From positions 1,193,228 through 1,257,227 of the forward strand of contig NZ_CM011002.1 of NCBI RefSeq assembly GCF_000158095.2: a stretch of DNA of 64,000 nucleotides, written 5' to 3'. The stretch comes from Roseibium alexandrii DFL-11. Its GTDB lineage: Bacteria; Pseudomonadota; Alphaproteobacteria; Rhizobiales; Stappiaceae. The position numbers and the translations under genes are program-made. Shown here in pieces: positions 42,901 to 52,116 of this stretch. The notes under the pieces were generated by a model. It was not told the origin of the DNA and did no database searches. It saw nothing but the letters and a program-made list of their open reading frames with translations. Every line of letters starts with the position of its first letter. Position 1 is the first letter of the stretch.

Positions 42901-43575
42901 TCAGTCGGCCTCCTGCGCCGGGGTGTCTGTGGTCAACTGATCCTGAAAGGCAGCCTCCACAGCGGATTGAATGGATGCGCTGACAGCCTCCAAATCCTTC
43001 GACCCGTCGATGACAGCAAAGCGGTAAGCTTCTTCCGCAGCCAAATCCAGAAACCGTTTTCGGCGGCCTTCATGGACACGAAGAGCCTCGCCCTCGAAGC
43101 GATCCGGACCACCGCTTGTGTCTGTTTTCGCGCGTTCTTGAACCCTGGCAAGGCCGAGTTCGGCCGGCACATCAATCAGGATTGTCAGTTCTGGCCGGAC
43201 ACCGGCCACAGCTGCCGTTTCCAGGAGTCTCAGATAGTTGAGATCTACGCCAGCCTCCCCCTGATACACCAACGTGGAATCAGAATAGCGGTCGCACAGG
43301 ACCCAATCGCCGCGGTCTAGCGCTGGCTTGATCAGCGTGTCCACATGATCTGCACGCGCAGCAGCGAAGAGCATTGCCTCGCCGCGCGGGCCGAGATCAC
43401 GGGCTTCACCGGACAGGAGCATGGCGCGGATTTTCTCAGCGCCCGGCGAACCACCTGGTTCCCGCGTGACGATGACCGTCTTACCCAGACTTTCAAGAAA
43501 AGCCTTCAACCGGGCAATTTGGGTGGACTTGCCAGCCCCCTCACCGCCTTCGAAACTGATAAAGTGTCCCTGCAC
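42901..43575 (-). CDS. tmk: Thymidylate kinase
   Basis: It phosphorylates dTMP to dTDP. The 224-residue protein has the P-loop FEGGEGAGKSTQIARL, the DR(Y/H) motif in VLCDRYSDSTLVYQGEAG, the LTILIDVP strand and a LID region around FEGEALRVHEGRRKRFL. It is upstream of holB in the same operon and downstream of the DacF-family gene, as in other Alphaproteobacteria. Confidence 0.95.
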   Translation of the reverse strand: MQGHFISFEGGEGAGKSTQIARLKAFLESLGKTVIVTREPGGSPGAEKIRAMLLSGEARDLGPRGEAMLFAAARADHVDTLIKPALDRGDWVLCDRYSDSTLVYQGEAGVDLNYLRLLETAAVAGVRPELTILIDVPAELGLARVQERAKTDTSGGPDRFEGEALRVHEGRRKRFLDLAAEEAYRFAVIDGSKDLEAVSASIQSAVEAAFQDQLTTDTPAQEAD

Positions 43576-43660
43576 CTGGATCCGGCCCTGTTTTCTTTTT
43601 CCGCTGTTTGCCTTGCCGGGCTGAACGGGGGTTTGTCAACCGGCGGGTTTCAGGAATTTG

Positions 43661-44875
43661 TTATCCGATCCAGCCAAACAGAAGTTCTTGCACGCTGTCC
43701 AGCGCCTTGCCGACGAGGCCGCCTTCCGGAACGGATGCGCCGGTGACGAGTGGTGCCCTGTGAACCACGCCGTCCTGGCCGATTACCTGAAGTTCTCCGG
43801 CAGGGGTGCCAGCTGCAATCGGCGCTACAAGCGGGCCTAGATAGACAACGCGTAACCGGTATTCCAGGGTTCCGCCGCGCGGCAGAAATACATCAATATC
43901 TGCTTCAGAAATTAGCGGGACAGTGCCGTCGACACCGCCAAAGACACGGCCCTCGGCCACCGTCTCTCCGGCTGTAAAAACGGTTTTAACGGCATAAAAT
44001 TCCCAGGTTCCCTCGAAGATTTCTTTCAAGGCGGCCAGGCGGTGATTGTCTGATGTCAGCCCGGCAACTGCGGCTATGATCCGGCGGCCATTGCGGTCAA
44101 TCGATCCCAGGCCAGAATAGCCGTCTTCGGAATGTGCGCCGCCACCAAGCCCATCAAGATTTCGGATTTCGCCAAGGAGCGGGTTCTTGTTACGCTGGAA
44201 GATATTGTTCCAGGTGAATTCGGGGATTGCGAACATCGAATAGCGTTCGGTATGCTCCTCAACGAGGTATTCGCCAAGACGCACCTGATCGCGCACCGTC
44301 GTGGTGCTGACGGCCTCTTCATACCCGGTTGGATTGCCAAAGTTGCTGTTCGCCATACCGATTTCGGCAGCGAGCGCGTTCATCCGGTCAGCGAAGGCGG
44401 TCTCGGAGCCGTCCAAACACTCAGCCAGAATGATGGCAGAATCGTTGCCGTTGTGGACCAGTAGGCCTTTCAGCAAATCCTCGACCGAGATCTCTGACTT
44501 GATTGCGGCGAACATCGTGGCACCCCGGCCAGACGGGGCACCACCTGTCCGCCATGCGTGCTCACTGACAGTGCACAGTTGATCCTGCGTCAGCTCGCCG
44601 TCCGACAACGCCTTGAAGACCGTGGCCGCGGTCATGACCTTGACCAAAGCACCCGGCGCGAAGGGAACGTCAGCATCCTTCGCGAACAGAACGGTGCCAG
44701 ATGCCGGTTCATAAAGAAGCGCTTTGGGGGCCTTGGTGGTGAGCTGCTCTGCCTGAACGCCGACGATAGCAAAAGCCAACAACAATACCGCTGCAGACCA
44801 CCTTGTCAGGGCGGTCCGGCATTTTCGTATCAAATTCGGGATATGCGGCCCGCGGCTGAAGATACGTCGCATCAT
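43661..44875 (-). CDS. DacF-family D-alanyl-D-alanine carboxypeptidase homologue, catalytic motifs lost
   Basis: The protein (404 residues) has a signal peptide ending VQA and the two-domain layout of penicillin-binding protein 5-type carboxypeptidases, with a C-terminal beta domain (about 295-385). Every catalytic motif is altered: the SxxK nucleophile motif reads ALVK (residues 76-79), SxN reads NGN (142-144) and KTG reads GGG (244-246), while surrounding residues (KVMTAATVF, GNDSAIILAE) are conserved. The frame is intact and the neighbourhood (tmk, rlpA) is standard, so it looks like a retained pseudoenzyme that may bind peptidoglycan or partner proteins without cleaving them. Confidence 0.85.
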   Translation of the reverse strand: MMRRIFSRGPHIPNLIRKCRTALTRWSAAVLLLAFAIVGVQAEQLTTKAPKALLYEPASGTVLFAKDADVPFAPGALVKVMTAATVFKALSDGELTQDQLCTVSEHAWRTGGAPSGRGATMFAAIKSEISVEDLLKGLLVHNGNDSAIILAECLDGSETAFADRMNALAAEIGMANSNFGNPTGYEEAVSTTTVRDQVRLGEYLVEEHTERYSMFAIPEFTWNNIFQRNKNPLLGEIRNLDGLGGGAHSEDGYSGLGSIDRNGRRIIAAVAGLTSDNHRLAALKEIFEGTWEFYAVKTVFTAGETVAEGRVFGGVDGTVPLISEADIDVFLPRGGTLEYRLRVVYLGPLVAPIAAGTPAGELQVIGQDGVVHRAPLVTGASVPEGGLVGKALDSVQELLFGWIG

Positions 44876-44888
44876 CAGCCCCGATCAA

Positions 44889-45893
44889 TCAGTCAACAGC
44901 TGCCTGGCGTGCAAGCAGTTTCAAAGACAAACCGGACCCGGAGGCGAAGGTCAGCATCTCATGGGCATCCGACACACGCTGGTTCGCCATGTAGGAGGAG
45001 ATAGCACTGCCCGGGGTAAGACCCTGGTCATCCGGTACGGTCAACGTTCCAAGTACGCCGTTTTCCGGCGCACGGGCGGCCGATTGCGGCTCAAACCGAT
45101 TGTTTGCTGCCACCTGAACACTGTTGGAGCCCGCCTCAAAGGCGATTGCCGGATCAAACGCAGCTGCAATCGTGGTTCCCGGTGTTGCCACTGACGCAAG
45201 CGTTGCAGACGGCCTGTAAGGCCGCGGTGGCGGGGCTTGCGTTGGACCAACAACAAGGCGCGGAGCATTTTGCGCAATCAAAGTGCCCGGACGACTGGTG
45301 CCCGGCTGAACTGCACCTGGACCGTTGTACGATGCCATCAGGTAGGTTTCATCCTGGCCATGAAGTGGCGCACGGCCAACATACTCGACCTTGACCTTGG
45401 CAACACCAGCACTCTTGGTGTCGAGCATGTTCGCAACCCGTTCAGACAGATCGATGATGCGGTTGCCGTGGAATGGACCCCGGTCGTTGACCCGCACGAT
45501 CATTGACCGGCCGTTGTTCAAGTTGGTGACACGGGCGTAGGACGGCAACGGCATTGTAGTATGCGCAGCTGTCAGAGCGTTGCGGTCAAAGACCTCGCCG
45601 TTCGCAGTTTTGCGGCCGTGAAACGTCGGTCCGTACCAGGATGAAAGCCCAACATTTTTGTAGTTCGGCTCGTGTTTCGGGTAATACCACTTGCCGGCAA
45701 TCTTGTATTTCTTGCCAACGACGTAACGACCGCCGCCTTTGGGAACGGGCTTTCCGGCAGCAACCACTTTCGGGCTGCCTTTAACACCATATTTTTTCGG
45801 GCTGAATTTCGCTTTTTCTTGCGGTGCGGATCCGCAGGCCGCGACAAATCCGGCGGCGGCTGCAACCATCAAAAAAGTGCGCATTTGCCGCAT
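44889..45893 (-). CDS. rlpA: RlpA-like lipoprotein with double-psi beta-barrel (septal lytic transglycosylase family)
   Basis: It starts MRQMRTFLMVAAAAGFVAACGS with a lipobox (AAC), so it is an outer-membrane lipoprotein. The RlpA barrel follows: LSSWYGPTFHGRKTANGEVFDRN, AAHTTMPLPSYARVTN, GRSMIVRVNDRGPFHG and IIDLSERVANML; the Asp in NDRGPF and the His in HGRKTANGE fit the active site of RlpA transglycosylases. About 130 residues of low-complexity, Ala/Pro-rich sequence follow, and I see no SPOR domain. The frame extends upstream to 45989, but the lipobox start at 45893 is preferred. Confidence 0.88.
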   Translation of the reverse strand: MRQMRTFLMVAAAAGFVAACGSAPQEKAKFSPKKYGVKGSPKVVAAGKPVPKGGGRYVVGKKYKIAGKWYYPKHEPNYKNVGLSSWYGPTFHGRKTANGEVFDRNALTAAHTTMPLPSYARVTNLNNGRSMIVRVNDRGPFHGNRIIDLSERVANMLDTKSAGVAKVKVEYVGRAPLHGQDETYLMASYNGPGAVQPGTSRPGTLIAQNAPRLVVGPTQAPPPRPYRPSATLASVATPGTTIAAAFDPAIAFEAGSNSVQVAANNRFEPQSAARAPENGVLGTLTVPDDQGLTPGSAISSYMANQRVSDAHEMLTFASGSGLSLKLLARQAAVD

Positions 45894-46356
45894 CACAGAG
45901 CCCGTCCGGTCATTTCGTGAAGAAATAATGCCAGTGTCTTCGATAGACTTGTCATTCGAGCGCCAAGTCTGCCCGCCGATCCCATGCATCCCGCCATCCT
46001 ACTCACAACGCGCTGGCAGCCCCTGAGCTCACGCGACTATTGATCCGGCCGTCCGGCAACCGGTTTCAAAGGTGTGCCCGGCAACTTGCCGGAAATGTAG
46101 ACGCACTGCCCCCGCGATGCATCCCTAACCACACGCCATGTAACGGCAAACGTCTTACTTCAAAGTAAACCGCCCGTCGACCCTGCAATGCCGACGAACG
46201 CATCCCAGCGGAGACTTTCCACCGGTTCGTTTGACGGAAAAGCAAAACCGTGGGCCTTAAGCACTTGCAATAACAGACCAAATTATGTGGATCTACAAGC
46301 GTTACAGTTTGTTGCTTAAAGATCACGGGTACAGATTTATCGCCAAATGGCCGGGA

Positions 46357-46372
46357 TGTGACACACATCACA
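46357..46372. promoter_or_regulatory. CRP/FNR-family binding palindrome
   Basis: TGTGACACACATCACA matches the CRP consensus TGTGA-N6-TCACA exactly. It lies 33 bases before the first of three tandem hairpins and is far from any protein gene. It may control the candidate RNA downstream. Confidence 0.55.
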
Positions 46373-46404
46373 ACGTGCATTCGGGCCGCCTCGTAAGGTG
46401 TGTT

Positions 46405-46582
46405 CATTGCTGGTGACCGCCCTGTCACAAGCAATGCTGGACCCACCTCCAGCTTAAGGCCGCCGGTTCGACCCCTGCCCACGACACTGGACCGGCGGCC
46501 ACTTCGATCCTCCCGGGTGTTGGTCTCAAGATGGTGGCCTCACAGCCCCCCATCCAGGCTGCCATTTTAATCAACGCCCGGG
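46405..46582 (+). ncRNA. Candidate structured small RNA (three tandem hairpins)
   Basis: Three hairpins follow one another. Hairpin 1: 46405-46417 with 46424-46436, 12 of 13 positions paired, loop CGCCCT. Hairpin 2: GGCCGCCGGT (46458-46467) with ACCGGCGGCC (46491-46500), perfect, with a C-rich loop. Hairpin 3: CCCGGGTGTTG (46512-46522) with CAACGCCCGGG (46572-46582), one wobble, enclosing a second 13-bp helix (46528-46540 with 46556-46568) with three G-U wobbles and a loop with six C residues. The wobbles pair only on the plus strand, so the RNA would be read rightwards. C-rich loops resemble those of alphaproteobacterial Hfq-type RNAs that target ribosome sites. No known RNA family is recognised, and expression is unproven. 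Confidence 0.45.
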
Positions 46583-46773
46583 ACGGTCCAAATTTTCTCA
46601 ATTTAGTTTATCGAACGCGTGTTTCGGCCCGGCATAAGGCGCGCGGACACAGGCTGTCGGTGGACAGTCTTGTGGGCAATCACCCTGAATTCTGATTTCC
46701 CCGCTTGACTTTGAAGGCAAGACCGGAGAAACGGGTGCTCTCGCATGAGCCTTTCAGGTTCTTGCTCTGCGCC

Positions 46774-46863
46774 GGAGGGGTGGCAGAGTGGTCGATTGCA
46801 ACGGTCTTGAAAACCGTCGAGCGTGCAAGCGTTCCGTGGGTTCGAATCCCACCCCCTCCGCCA
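46774..46863 (+). tRNA. tRNA-Ser (anticodon TGA)
   Basis: A complete 90-base class II tRNA. The acceptor stem GGAGGGG pairs with CCCCTCC, followed by the discriminator G and an encoded CCA end. The anticodon loop CTTGAAA gives TGA, reading UCA codons. A long variable arm (TCGAGCGTGCAAGCG) identifies serine, and the T arm contains GGGTTCGAATCCC. Confidence 0.97.
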
Positions 46864-46913
46864 CTCTTTTCAATGACTATTGCGACAAGGTCGGACGACG
46901 AAGCCGATATCTG

Positions 46914-48311
46914 TCAATCGCTTGGGCCGATCATCTTTTCCGGGCGGACGAGCGCGTCGAATTCTGTTTCCGATACATAGCCGAGATTGAGCGCTTCTTC
47001 GCGCAAGGATGTGCCGTTCTTGTGGGCTGTCTTGGCGATTTCCGTGGCCTTGTCATAGCCAATCGCGGGAGCGAGCGCCGTTACCAGCATCAAGGAACGT
47101 TCCATCAGGCGGGTGATGTTGTCCTCATTTGCCTTAATGCCGGACACGCACCGGTCCGTGAAGCTGATGGATGCATCGGCCAGCAACTTGACCGACTGCA
47201 ACATCGCATGGGCCATCACTGGCTTATAGACATTCAGCTCAAAGTGCCCCTGGCTTCCGGCAAACGAAATCGTTGACTGGTTGCCGTAAACCTGCGCGCA
47301 CACCATGGTCATGGCCTCGCACTGGGTTGGATTGACCTTGCCCGGCATGATCGAGGATCCGGGTTCGTTTTCCGGCAACGACAGCTCCCCAAGCCCCGAC
47401 CGCGGCCCAGACCCCAAGAACCGAATGTCATTGGCAATCTTGAACAGTGATACCGCGACCGTATTGAGCGCTCCATGGGCATAAACGCAGGCATCATGTG
47501 CTGCGAGCGCCTCGAACTTATTGGATGCCGTGTGAAACGGCAGGTCCGTGTTCGCGGCGACCTCGGCAGCGAATGCAGTGTCGAAGCCTTTTTTCGTGTT
47601 AAGGCCCGTCCCGACAGCCGTTCCTCCTTGCGCCAGCGCATAAAGCCCGTTGAGCCCTTCGGTGACACGCTCCATTCCAAGGGCAAGCTGAGCGGCGTAA
47701 CCGCCGAACTCCTGGCCAAGTGTCAATGGCGTTGCATCCTGGGTGTGGGTCCGGCCGATTTTGACGATATGCGCCCACTCTTCGGATTTTTGCTCAAGAG
47801 CGGACTGCAAATGCGCCAGCGCCGGCAGCAGCTTTTCTTTTATTTCCGTGGCTGCAGAAATGTGCATGGCGGTTGGAAAGGTGTCGTTTGAAGACTGGCT
47901 CATGTTGCAGTGATCATTGGGGTGCACTGGTGTTTTGGAGCCGACAACACCGCCAAGGAGCTCAATTGCGCGGTTTGCAATCACCTCATTTGCATTCATG
48001 TTGGTCTGGGTGCCCGAACCGGTCTGCCAGACTACAAGAGGGAAATGATCGTCCAGCTTTCCGGCGGCAACTTCTGATGCGGCCCGTTCAATCGCGTCCG
48101 CCAATTTCGGGTCAAGCTTTCCTTGAGCCGCATTCACACGAGCTGCCGCCTGCTTGATGACACCGAGTGCATGGATGAGAGGACGCGGCATCGTCTCGCC
48201 ACCGATCGGAAAATTGATCAAGGAGCGGGCCGTTTGCGCGCCGTAGTATTTGTCTGCGGGTATCTCCAGTGCCCCAAAAGAGTCTGTTTCGGTCCGGACG
48301 TTCTGAGACAT
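46914..48311 (-). CDS. fumC: Class II fumarate hydratase FumC
   Basis: This TCA-cycle enzyme interconverts fumarate and malate and is oxygen-stable. The 465-residue protein has the N-terminal [39 protein letters not shown], the active-site region [38 protein letters not shown] and the family signature [15 protein letters not shown]. It is monocistronic, convergent with tRNA-Ser and divergent from the next gene. Confidence 0.97.
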   Translation of the reverse strand: MSQNVRTETDSFGALEIPADKYYGAQTARSLINFPIGGETMPRPLIHALGVIKQAAARVNAAQGKLDPKLADAIERAASEVAAGKLDDHFPLVVWQTGSGTQTNMNANEVIANRAIELLGGVVGSKTPVHPNDHCNMSQSSNDTFPTAMHISAATEIKEKLLPALAHLQSALEQKSEEWAHIVKIGRTHTQDATPLTLGQEFGGYAAQLALGMERVTEGLNGLYALAQGGTAVGTGLNTKKGFDTAFAAEVAANTDLPFHTASNKFEALAAHDACVYAHGALNTVAVSLFKIANDIRFLGSGPRSGLGELSLPENEPGSSIMPGKVNPTQCEAMTMVCAQVYGNQSTISFAGSQGHFELNVYKPVMAHAMLQSVKLLADASISFTDRCVSGIKANEDNITRLMERSLMLVTALAPAIGYDKATEIAKTAHKNGTSLREEALNLGYVSETEFDALVRPEKMIGPSD

Positions 48312-48591
48312 GATTACCTCGTTTATCGCTACTATATGTCGGGTTTAAATTGGTCGTGCCGGTCAACAGTTTCCAGAGACCGGGCAAAAAATGGTTCAGG
48401 GGTGTACGTCGGACGACGTTCCACCTAAGTCCATTTTATCCCGGTAACCTTTGGCCCAAACGCAAAGAAGTTTTCGGATTTTTGAATTTTGATGACAACC
48501 ACTGACACCCGTTCCGCATATTGAAAGGTTGGTCTTCGGGGGGTAGTGCTGGAGGCACGCAAATCCCGAACTTCAACCGAAGGACCTGAAC
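48312..48591. other. Divergent region between fumC and the cNMP-binding reductase gene
   Basis: A 280-base gap containing the promoters of both genes. The strongest element is the palindrome ACGTCG-GA-CGACGT at 48406-48419, which could be a regulator site or a small hairpin. GAAGGACC just before 48592 is the ribosome site of the next gene. Confidence 0.45.
48406..48419. promoter_or_regulatory. Perfect palindrome ACGTCG-GA-CGACGT
   Basis: Six-base arms with a two-base centre, about 95 bases before the fumC start and 172 bases before the divergent gene. The very short centre makes a DNA-binding dimer site more likely than an RNA hairpin. Confidence 0.4.
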
Positions 48592-50205
48592 ATGGAAAGC
48601 TTTGCTGGTGACTTGAGGGAAATGGCTCGAACGCCTCTTCACCAAAGCCATGTCCAGGCGATCCGGGATCTGGGAACGGAAGTCCGCTTTGATGCGGGGA
48701 CAATGATCGCCGAAGTTGGCGACCCGATGGATCGGTTCCTCTATATTCTGGAAGGGAGTGTCGAGATAATCGACACCTACACGCGGGAGGCTTACCTGCC
48801 ATCCTCACTTGGACCGGATCAGTTCATCGGAGAAATTTCGTTTTTGAGTGGCGGGGCTTACACGCTACCGTTGCGCGCCAAGGAAGACACGGTATTAATC
48901 TCTGTCTCCCGGAAAGACATGCTTGCGGCCATGTCACGAATACCCGAGATGTCCGACATAATCATATCGGTTTTCGCCGCGCGCCGGCGCCGCCAGGTTG
49001 AAGAGCACGACACGTCGCTGAAGCTTGTTGGTGCGGATATTGACCGCGATGTCAGGCGGGTTGCGGAATTTGCTGCGCGGAACAAGATCGCGTTTCAAAT
49101 GATTGATCTTGGGTCCGAAGACGCTGAAGAAATCGCGCAGAGCTGCAAGCTCAGCGGCCGTCAGCCAGCCGTTGTTTTCGGGAAAAACAAAGTAGTTGAT
49201 CAACCCACACCCGCCAAAGTGGCGAAACTATTGGGCCTTGCACAGCATTTTGAATGTCATGAGACCGTTGATGTTCTCATCGTTGGCGGAGGGCCTGCCG
49301 GTGTTGCTGCTGCCGTTTATGCCGGAGCCGAAGGTCTTTCTGCCGTACTTGTTGAGGATTTGGCCATTGGTGGCCAAGCCGGGACATCCAGCAGGATCGA
49401 GAATTACATGGGCTTTCCGACCGGGATCTCCGGGTCAGATCTCGTTTGGCGGGGCGAAGTGCAAGCGCTCAAGTTCGGCACACGGTTTTTGCGCCCCCGG
49501 CGGGCCGAGAAGCTGGAACGGCGGGCCGATGGGACATTCTGTGTCACGTTGGACAATGGAAAGGAAATCTGTGCCAAGGCCGTTGTTGTCGCATCCGGTG
49601 TCCAGTATCGCCGATTGCCGCTCAACAGGCTGGAAGAGTTTGAAGGTACGGGAGTTTATTATGCCGCAACGGACATGGAGGCCCGCTATTGTCGCGGCGC
49701 TGATGTGATAGTGGTGGGCGGCGGAAACTCCGCCGGACAAGCTGCGATGTATCTGTCCAGGGCGGCGTGCCACGTCCACATGTTGATCAGGGGCGAGAGT
49801 TTGGCGGAGTCCATGTCGGACTATCTTCTTTCACGGCTCGAAGCTGACCCGTCTGTAACAATTCACTACAAGTCCCAGATCAAGGCGCTGGAAGGAGGCG
49901 CCGCGCTGGAGAAAGTCGTGATCGACCGGAACGGCGCGGCTTGGAACCTGGATTGTCCCGCTGCATTCATCATGGTGGGTGCAGCACCCAACACAGACTG
50001 GCTATCAAAAACCTGCGACCTGGATGAACGCGGCTTCGTGCTCACAGGCGATAAAGTTGGCGAACAATCACAATATACAACATCGTGTCCCGGTCTGTTT
50101 GCCGTTGGCGATGTTCGAGCTGGTTCGGTGAAACGGGTTGCTTCGGCCGTTGGTGAAGGATCTGTTGTGATTTCCCACGTATGGCAACATGTGCAAGGTA
50201 ATTGA
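48592..50205 (+). CDS. Cyclic-nucleotide-binding domain / thioredoxin-reductase-like FAD oxidoreductase fusion, no redox CxxC
   Basis: Three parts are visible in 537 residues. Residues 20-130 form a cNMP-binding beta-barrel (PMDRFLYILEGSVEII, GPDQFIGEISFLSGG). Residues 140-220 resemble a glutaredoxin/thioredoxin-like fold without a CxxC (VGADIDRDVRRVAEFAAR). Residues 226-537 are a thioredoxin-reductase-like FAD/NAD(P)H module with GGGPAGVAAAVYAG, GGQAGTSSRIENYMGFP, VVGGGNSAGQA and LFAVGDVRAGSVKRVASAVGEG. Where TrxR has YCATC the protein reads YYAATD (about 357-361), so ordinary thioredoxin reduction is impossible. The phosphate-cassette residues of the cNMP domain are also weak. It lies 30 bases before dctB and may be cotranscribed with it. 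Confidence 0.9.
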   Translation: MESFAGDLREMARTPLHQSHVQAIRDLGTEVRFDAGTMIAEVGDPMDRFLYILEGSVEIIDTYTREAYLPSSLGPDQFIGEISFLSGGAYTLPLRAKEDTVLISVSRKDMLAAMSRIPEMSDIIISVFAARRRRQVEEHDTSLKLVGADIDRDVRRVAEFAARNKIAFQMIDLGSEDAEEIAQSCKLSGRQPAVVFGKNKVVDQPTPAKVAKLLGLAQHFECHETVDVLIVGGGPAGVAAAVYAGAEGLSAVLVEDLAIGGQAGTSSRIENYMGFPTGISGSDLVWRGEVQALKFGTRFLRPRRAEKLERRADGTFCVTLDNGKEICAKAVVVASGVQYRRLPLNRLEEFEGTGVYYAATDMEARYCRGADVIVVGGGNSAGQAAMYLSRAACHVHMLIRGESLAESMSDYLLSRLEADPSVTIHYKSQIKALEGGAALEKVVIDRNGAAWNLDCPAAFIMVGAAPNTDWLSKTCDLDERGFVLTGDKVGEQSQYTTSCPGLFAVGDVRAGSVKRVASAVGEGSVVISHVWQHVQGN

Positions 50206-50235
50206 AGCGTAGGCCTTTTTTGGAAAGCTCTTGGA

Positions 50236-52116
50236 ATGCCAAGACGACATTCGAAACTGTTCAAGATAACGTCCGGGCGGGTGCTCGCCGGGTTTGTGCT
50301 GCTGTCCGCGATCGTTGCAGTGTTGTCGGAACCCGTCATTGAGACGTATTTTCAAAAACAGGCCGGCCTGCAGGGACAAGCAACCCTGAAACTGACTGTC
50401 GAAGGGTTGAAAGGCGCGTTGCAGCGCTATGAACCCCTGCCCTCGCTGATTGCCGAGCGCCCGAGCCTGGTTGCTCTCCTGAAGTCGCCCACAGACCCTG
50501 AACTTTTAAAGCGGGTCAACGAAGACCTCCGGCTCTCTGCGTATCGTCTGAAAGCATCAGATGTTTATGTAATGGATGTGTCCGGCATGACGCTCGCTGC
50601 CAGCAGTTATCAAAAAGAGCTGTCCTTTGTGGGGCGGAGCTTTGCTTACCGGCCCTATTTTACTCAGGCACTCGAGGGGGGAACCGGCCGTTTCTTTGCG
50701 CTTGGAACGACCTCCGGGGAACGCGGGTATTTCTTCGCTGCCCCAATTGAGGACAATGAGCGTGTCATCGGCGTTGTCGCAGTCAAGTTCACCGTTGATG
50801 GGTTTGAACAGGCTTGGCGCAATGCAGATCATCAGATCATTGTGTCTGACCTCCGCGGTGTTGTCTTCATGGCCAGCCGGCCGGATTGGCACTTCCGCAC
50901 CCTGCGTCCGCTGACAAGAACCGAGATCGCTGAAATTCAGGCGAACCGGCAATACCCGGCAGATGGGCTTCTTCCCCTGGTCAATACGGTTGAACCTCTC
51001 ACCGAAGATCTCAATCTCATCACGATTGAAGATGAACCAAGTGGGTATCGCTATATCAGCAGCTCGGAATACATTTCCGATGCCGGGTGGAACGTCCGTA
51101 TCCTGGTTTCCGCTACTAGAGCAAGAACGCAAGCCTTTGCGGCAGTTTTGATCCTTGTCCTCGGGATCATGCTGATTGGATTGGCCGTCGCTTTTTATAT
51201 TCAGCGTCGCGCGCAGCTTCTTGAACGGCTATTGACCCAGCAGGCCGCACAGGAACAGCTGGAAGTTCGGGTTGAGGAGCGAACCGCGGATCTCAATCGG
51301 ACGAATGCTCAGCTTTTGGATGAAGTTGCCGAACGCAAGGCAGCTGAAACCCGATTGCGGAAAACCCAGACTGAGCTGGTGCAAGCGGGCAAATTGGCAG
51401 CCCTTGGTCAGATGTCCGCAGCGCTCAGCCATGAGTTCAACCAACCCCTTGCCGCCGTGAAGTCTTATGCGGAAAATGCTCTGAAGCTTCTGGAAAGACA
51501 AAGAACATCCGAGACCCTGGAAAACATCAGCCGCATCTCTGAAATGACAGATCGCATGGCGTCAATTTCCAAGCATTTGCGGAATTTTGCGCGCCGGCCG
51601 ATGGAAAAGGTTCGCCCTGTCGCTCTGGTTCAGATCGTCAATGATGCGATTGGGATCCTTCAACCCAGGCTCCGAGGGAGCGGCGCCAAACTCAATTTCT
51701 CTAAGCCCGATGAAGAGATCTGGGTTATGGGCGGACATATCCGCTTGCAACAGGTTGTGGTCAATCTTCTGACGAATGCGCTTGATGCTATGAAGGAACA
51801 GCAACCCGTCCAGATCGACATTGCACTTCAAACAGATGCCGACACTTGTGTGCTGTCGGTCCGGGACTACGGCGCCGGCGTCTCGGAAGATGAGATGAGC
51901 CAGGTTTTCGACCCCTTTTTCACAACCAAGCAGCCGGGCGAAGGCATGGGGTTAGGCCTTTCAATCTCATACAACATCGTCAAGGATTTCGGGGGTGCGC
52001 TTCGGGTTTCCAATCATGATGAGGGCGGCGCCATATTTGCGATTGAACTTGTTCTGGCCGGAGAGACAGCCAATGAGAACCTGGAAGCCCGCGCGCAGGA
52101 AACAGCCGCAGAATGA
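50236..52116 (+). CDS. dctB: C4-dicarboxylate-type sensor histidine kinase DctB
   Basis: The 626-residue membrane kinase has an N-terminal membrane helix (about residues 15-30), a double-PDC (dCACHE) periplasmic sensor (about 35-290: YVMDVSGMTLAASSY, RGYFFAAPI), a second helix near 300-325, a coiled coil (about 330-375), a HisKA box ALSHEFNQPLAAVKSYAENA, which is the DctB form, and an HATPase domain (NLLTNALDAM, DYGAGV, GMGLGLSIS). It overlaps dctD by four bases (ATGA). Its place directly upstream of a TAXI-type TRAP transporter suggests it senses that substrate. Confidence 0.93.
   Translation: MPRRHSKLFKITSGRVLAGFVLLSAIVAVLSEPVIETYFQKQAGLQGQATLKLTVEGLKGALQRYEPLPSLIAERPSLVALLKSPTDPELLKRVNEDLRLSAYRLKASDVYVMDVSGMTLAASSYQKELSFVGRSFAYRPYFTQALEGGTGRFFALGTTSGERGYFFAAPIEDNERVIGVVAVKFTVDGFEQAWRNADHQIIVSDLRGVVFMASRPDWHFRTLRPLTRTEIAEIQANRQYPADGLLPLVNTVEPLTEDLNLITIEDEPSGYRYISSSEYISDAGWNVRILVSATRARTQAFAAVLILVLGIMLIGLAVAFYIQRRAQLLERLLTQQAAQEQLEVRVEERTADLNRTNAQLLDEVAERKAAETRLRKTQTELVQAGKLAALGQMSAALSHEFNQPLAAVKSYAENALKLLERQRTSETLENISRISEMTDRMASISKHLRNFARRPMEKVRPVALVQIVNDAIGILQPRLRGSGAKLNFSKPDEEIWVMGGHIRLQQVVVNLLTNALDAMKEQQPVQIDIALQTDADTCVLSVRDYGAGVSEDEMSQVFDPFFTTKQPGEGMGLGLSISYNIVKDFGGALRVSNHDEGGAIFAIELVLAGETANENLEARAQETAAE

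Larger units (their letters stand above)
45894..46773. other. 880-base gene-poor region between rlpA and tRNA-Ser
   Basis: I see no convincing protein gene here. A minus-strand frame at 46066-46482 has no recognisable domain and no good ribosome site. The right half holds a perfect CRP-type palindrome and three tandem strong hairpins (separate entries); the left half shows nothing distinctive. Confidence 0.55.

Noticed and set aside
46066..46482. A minus-strand reading frame of 138 codons upstream of tRNA-Ser
   Set aside because: No recognisable domain, no clear ribosome site, and it crosses the CRP-type palindrome and the hairpin cluster.
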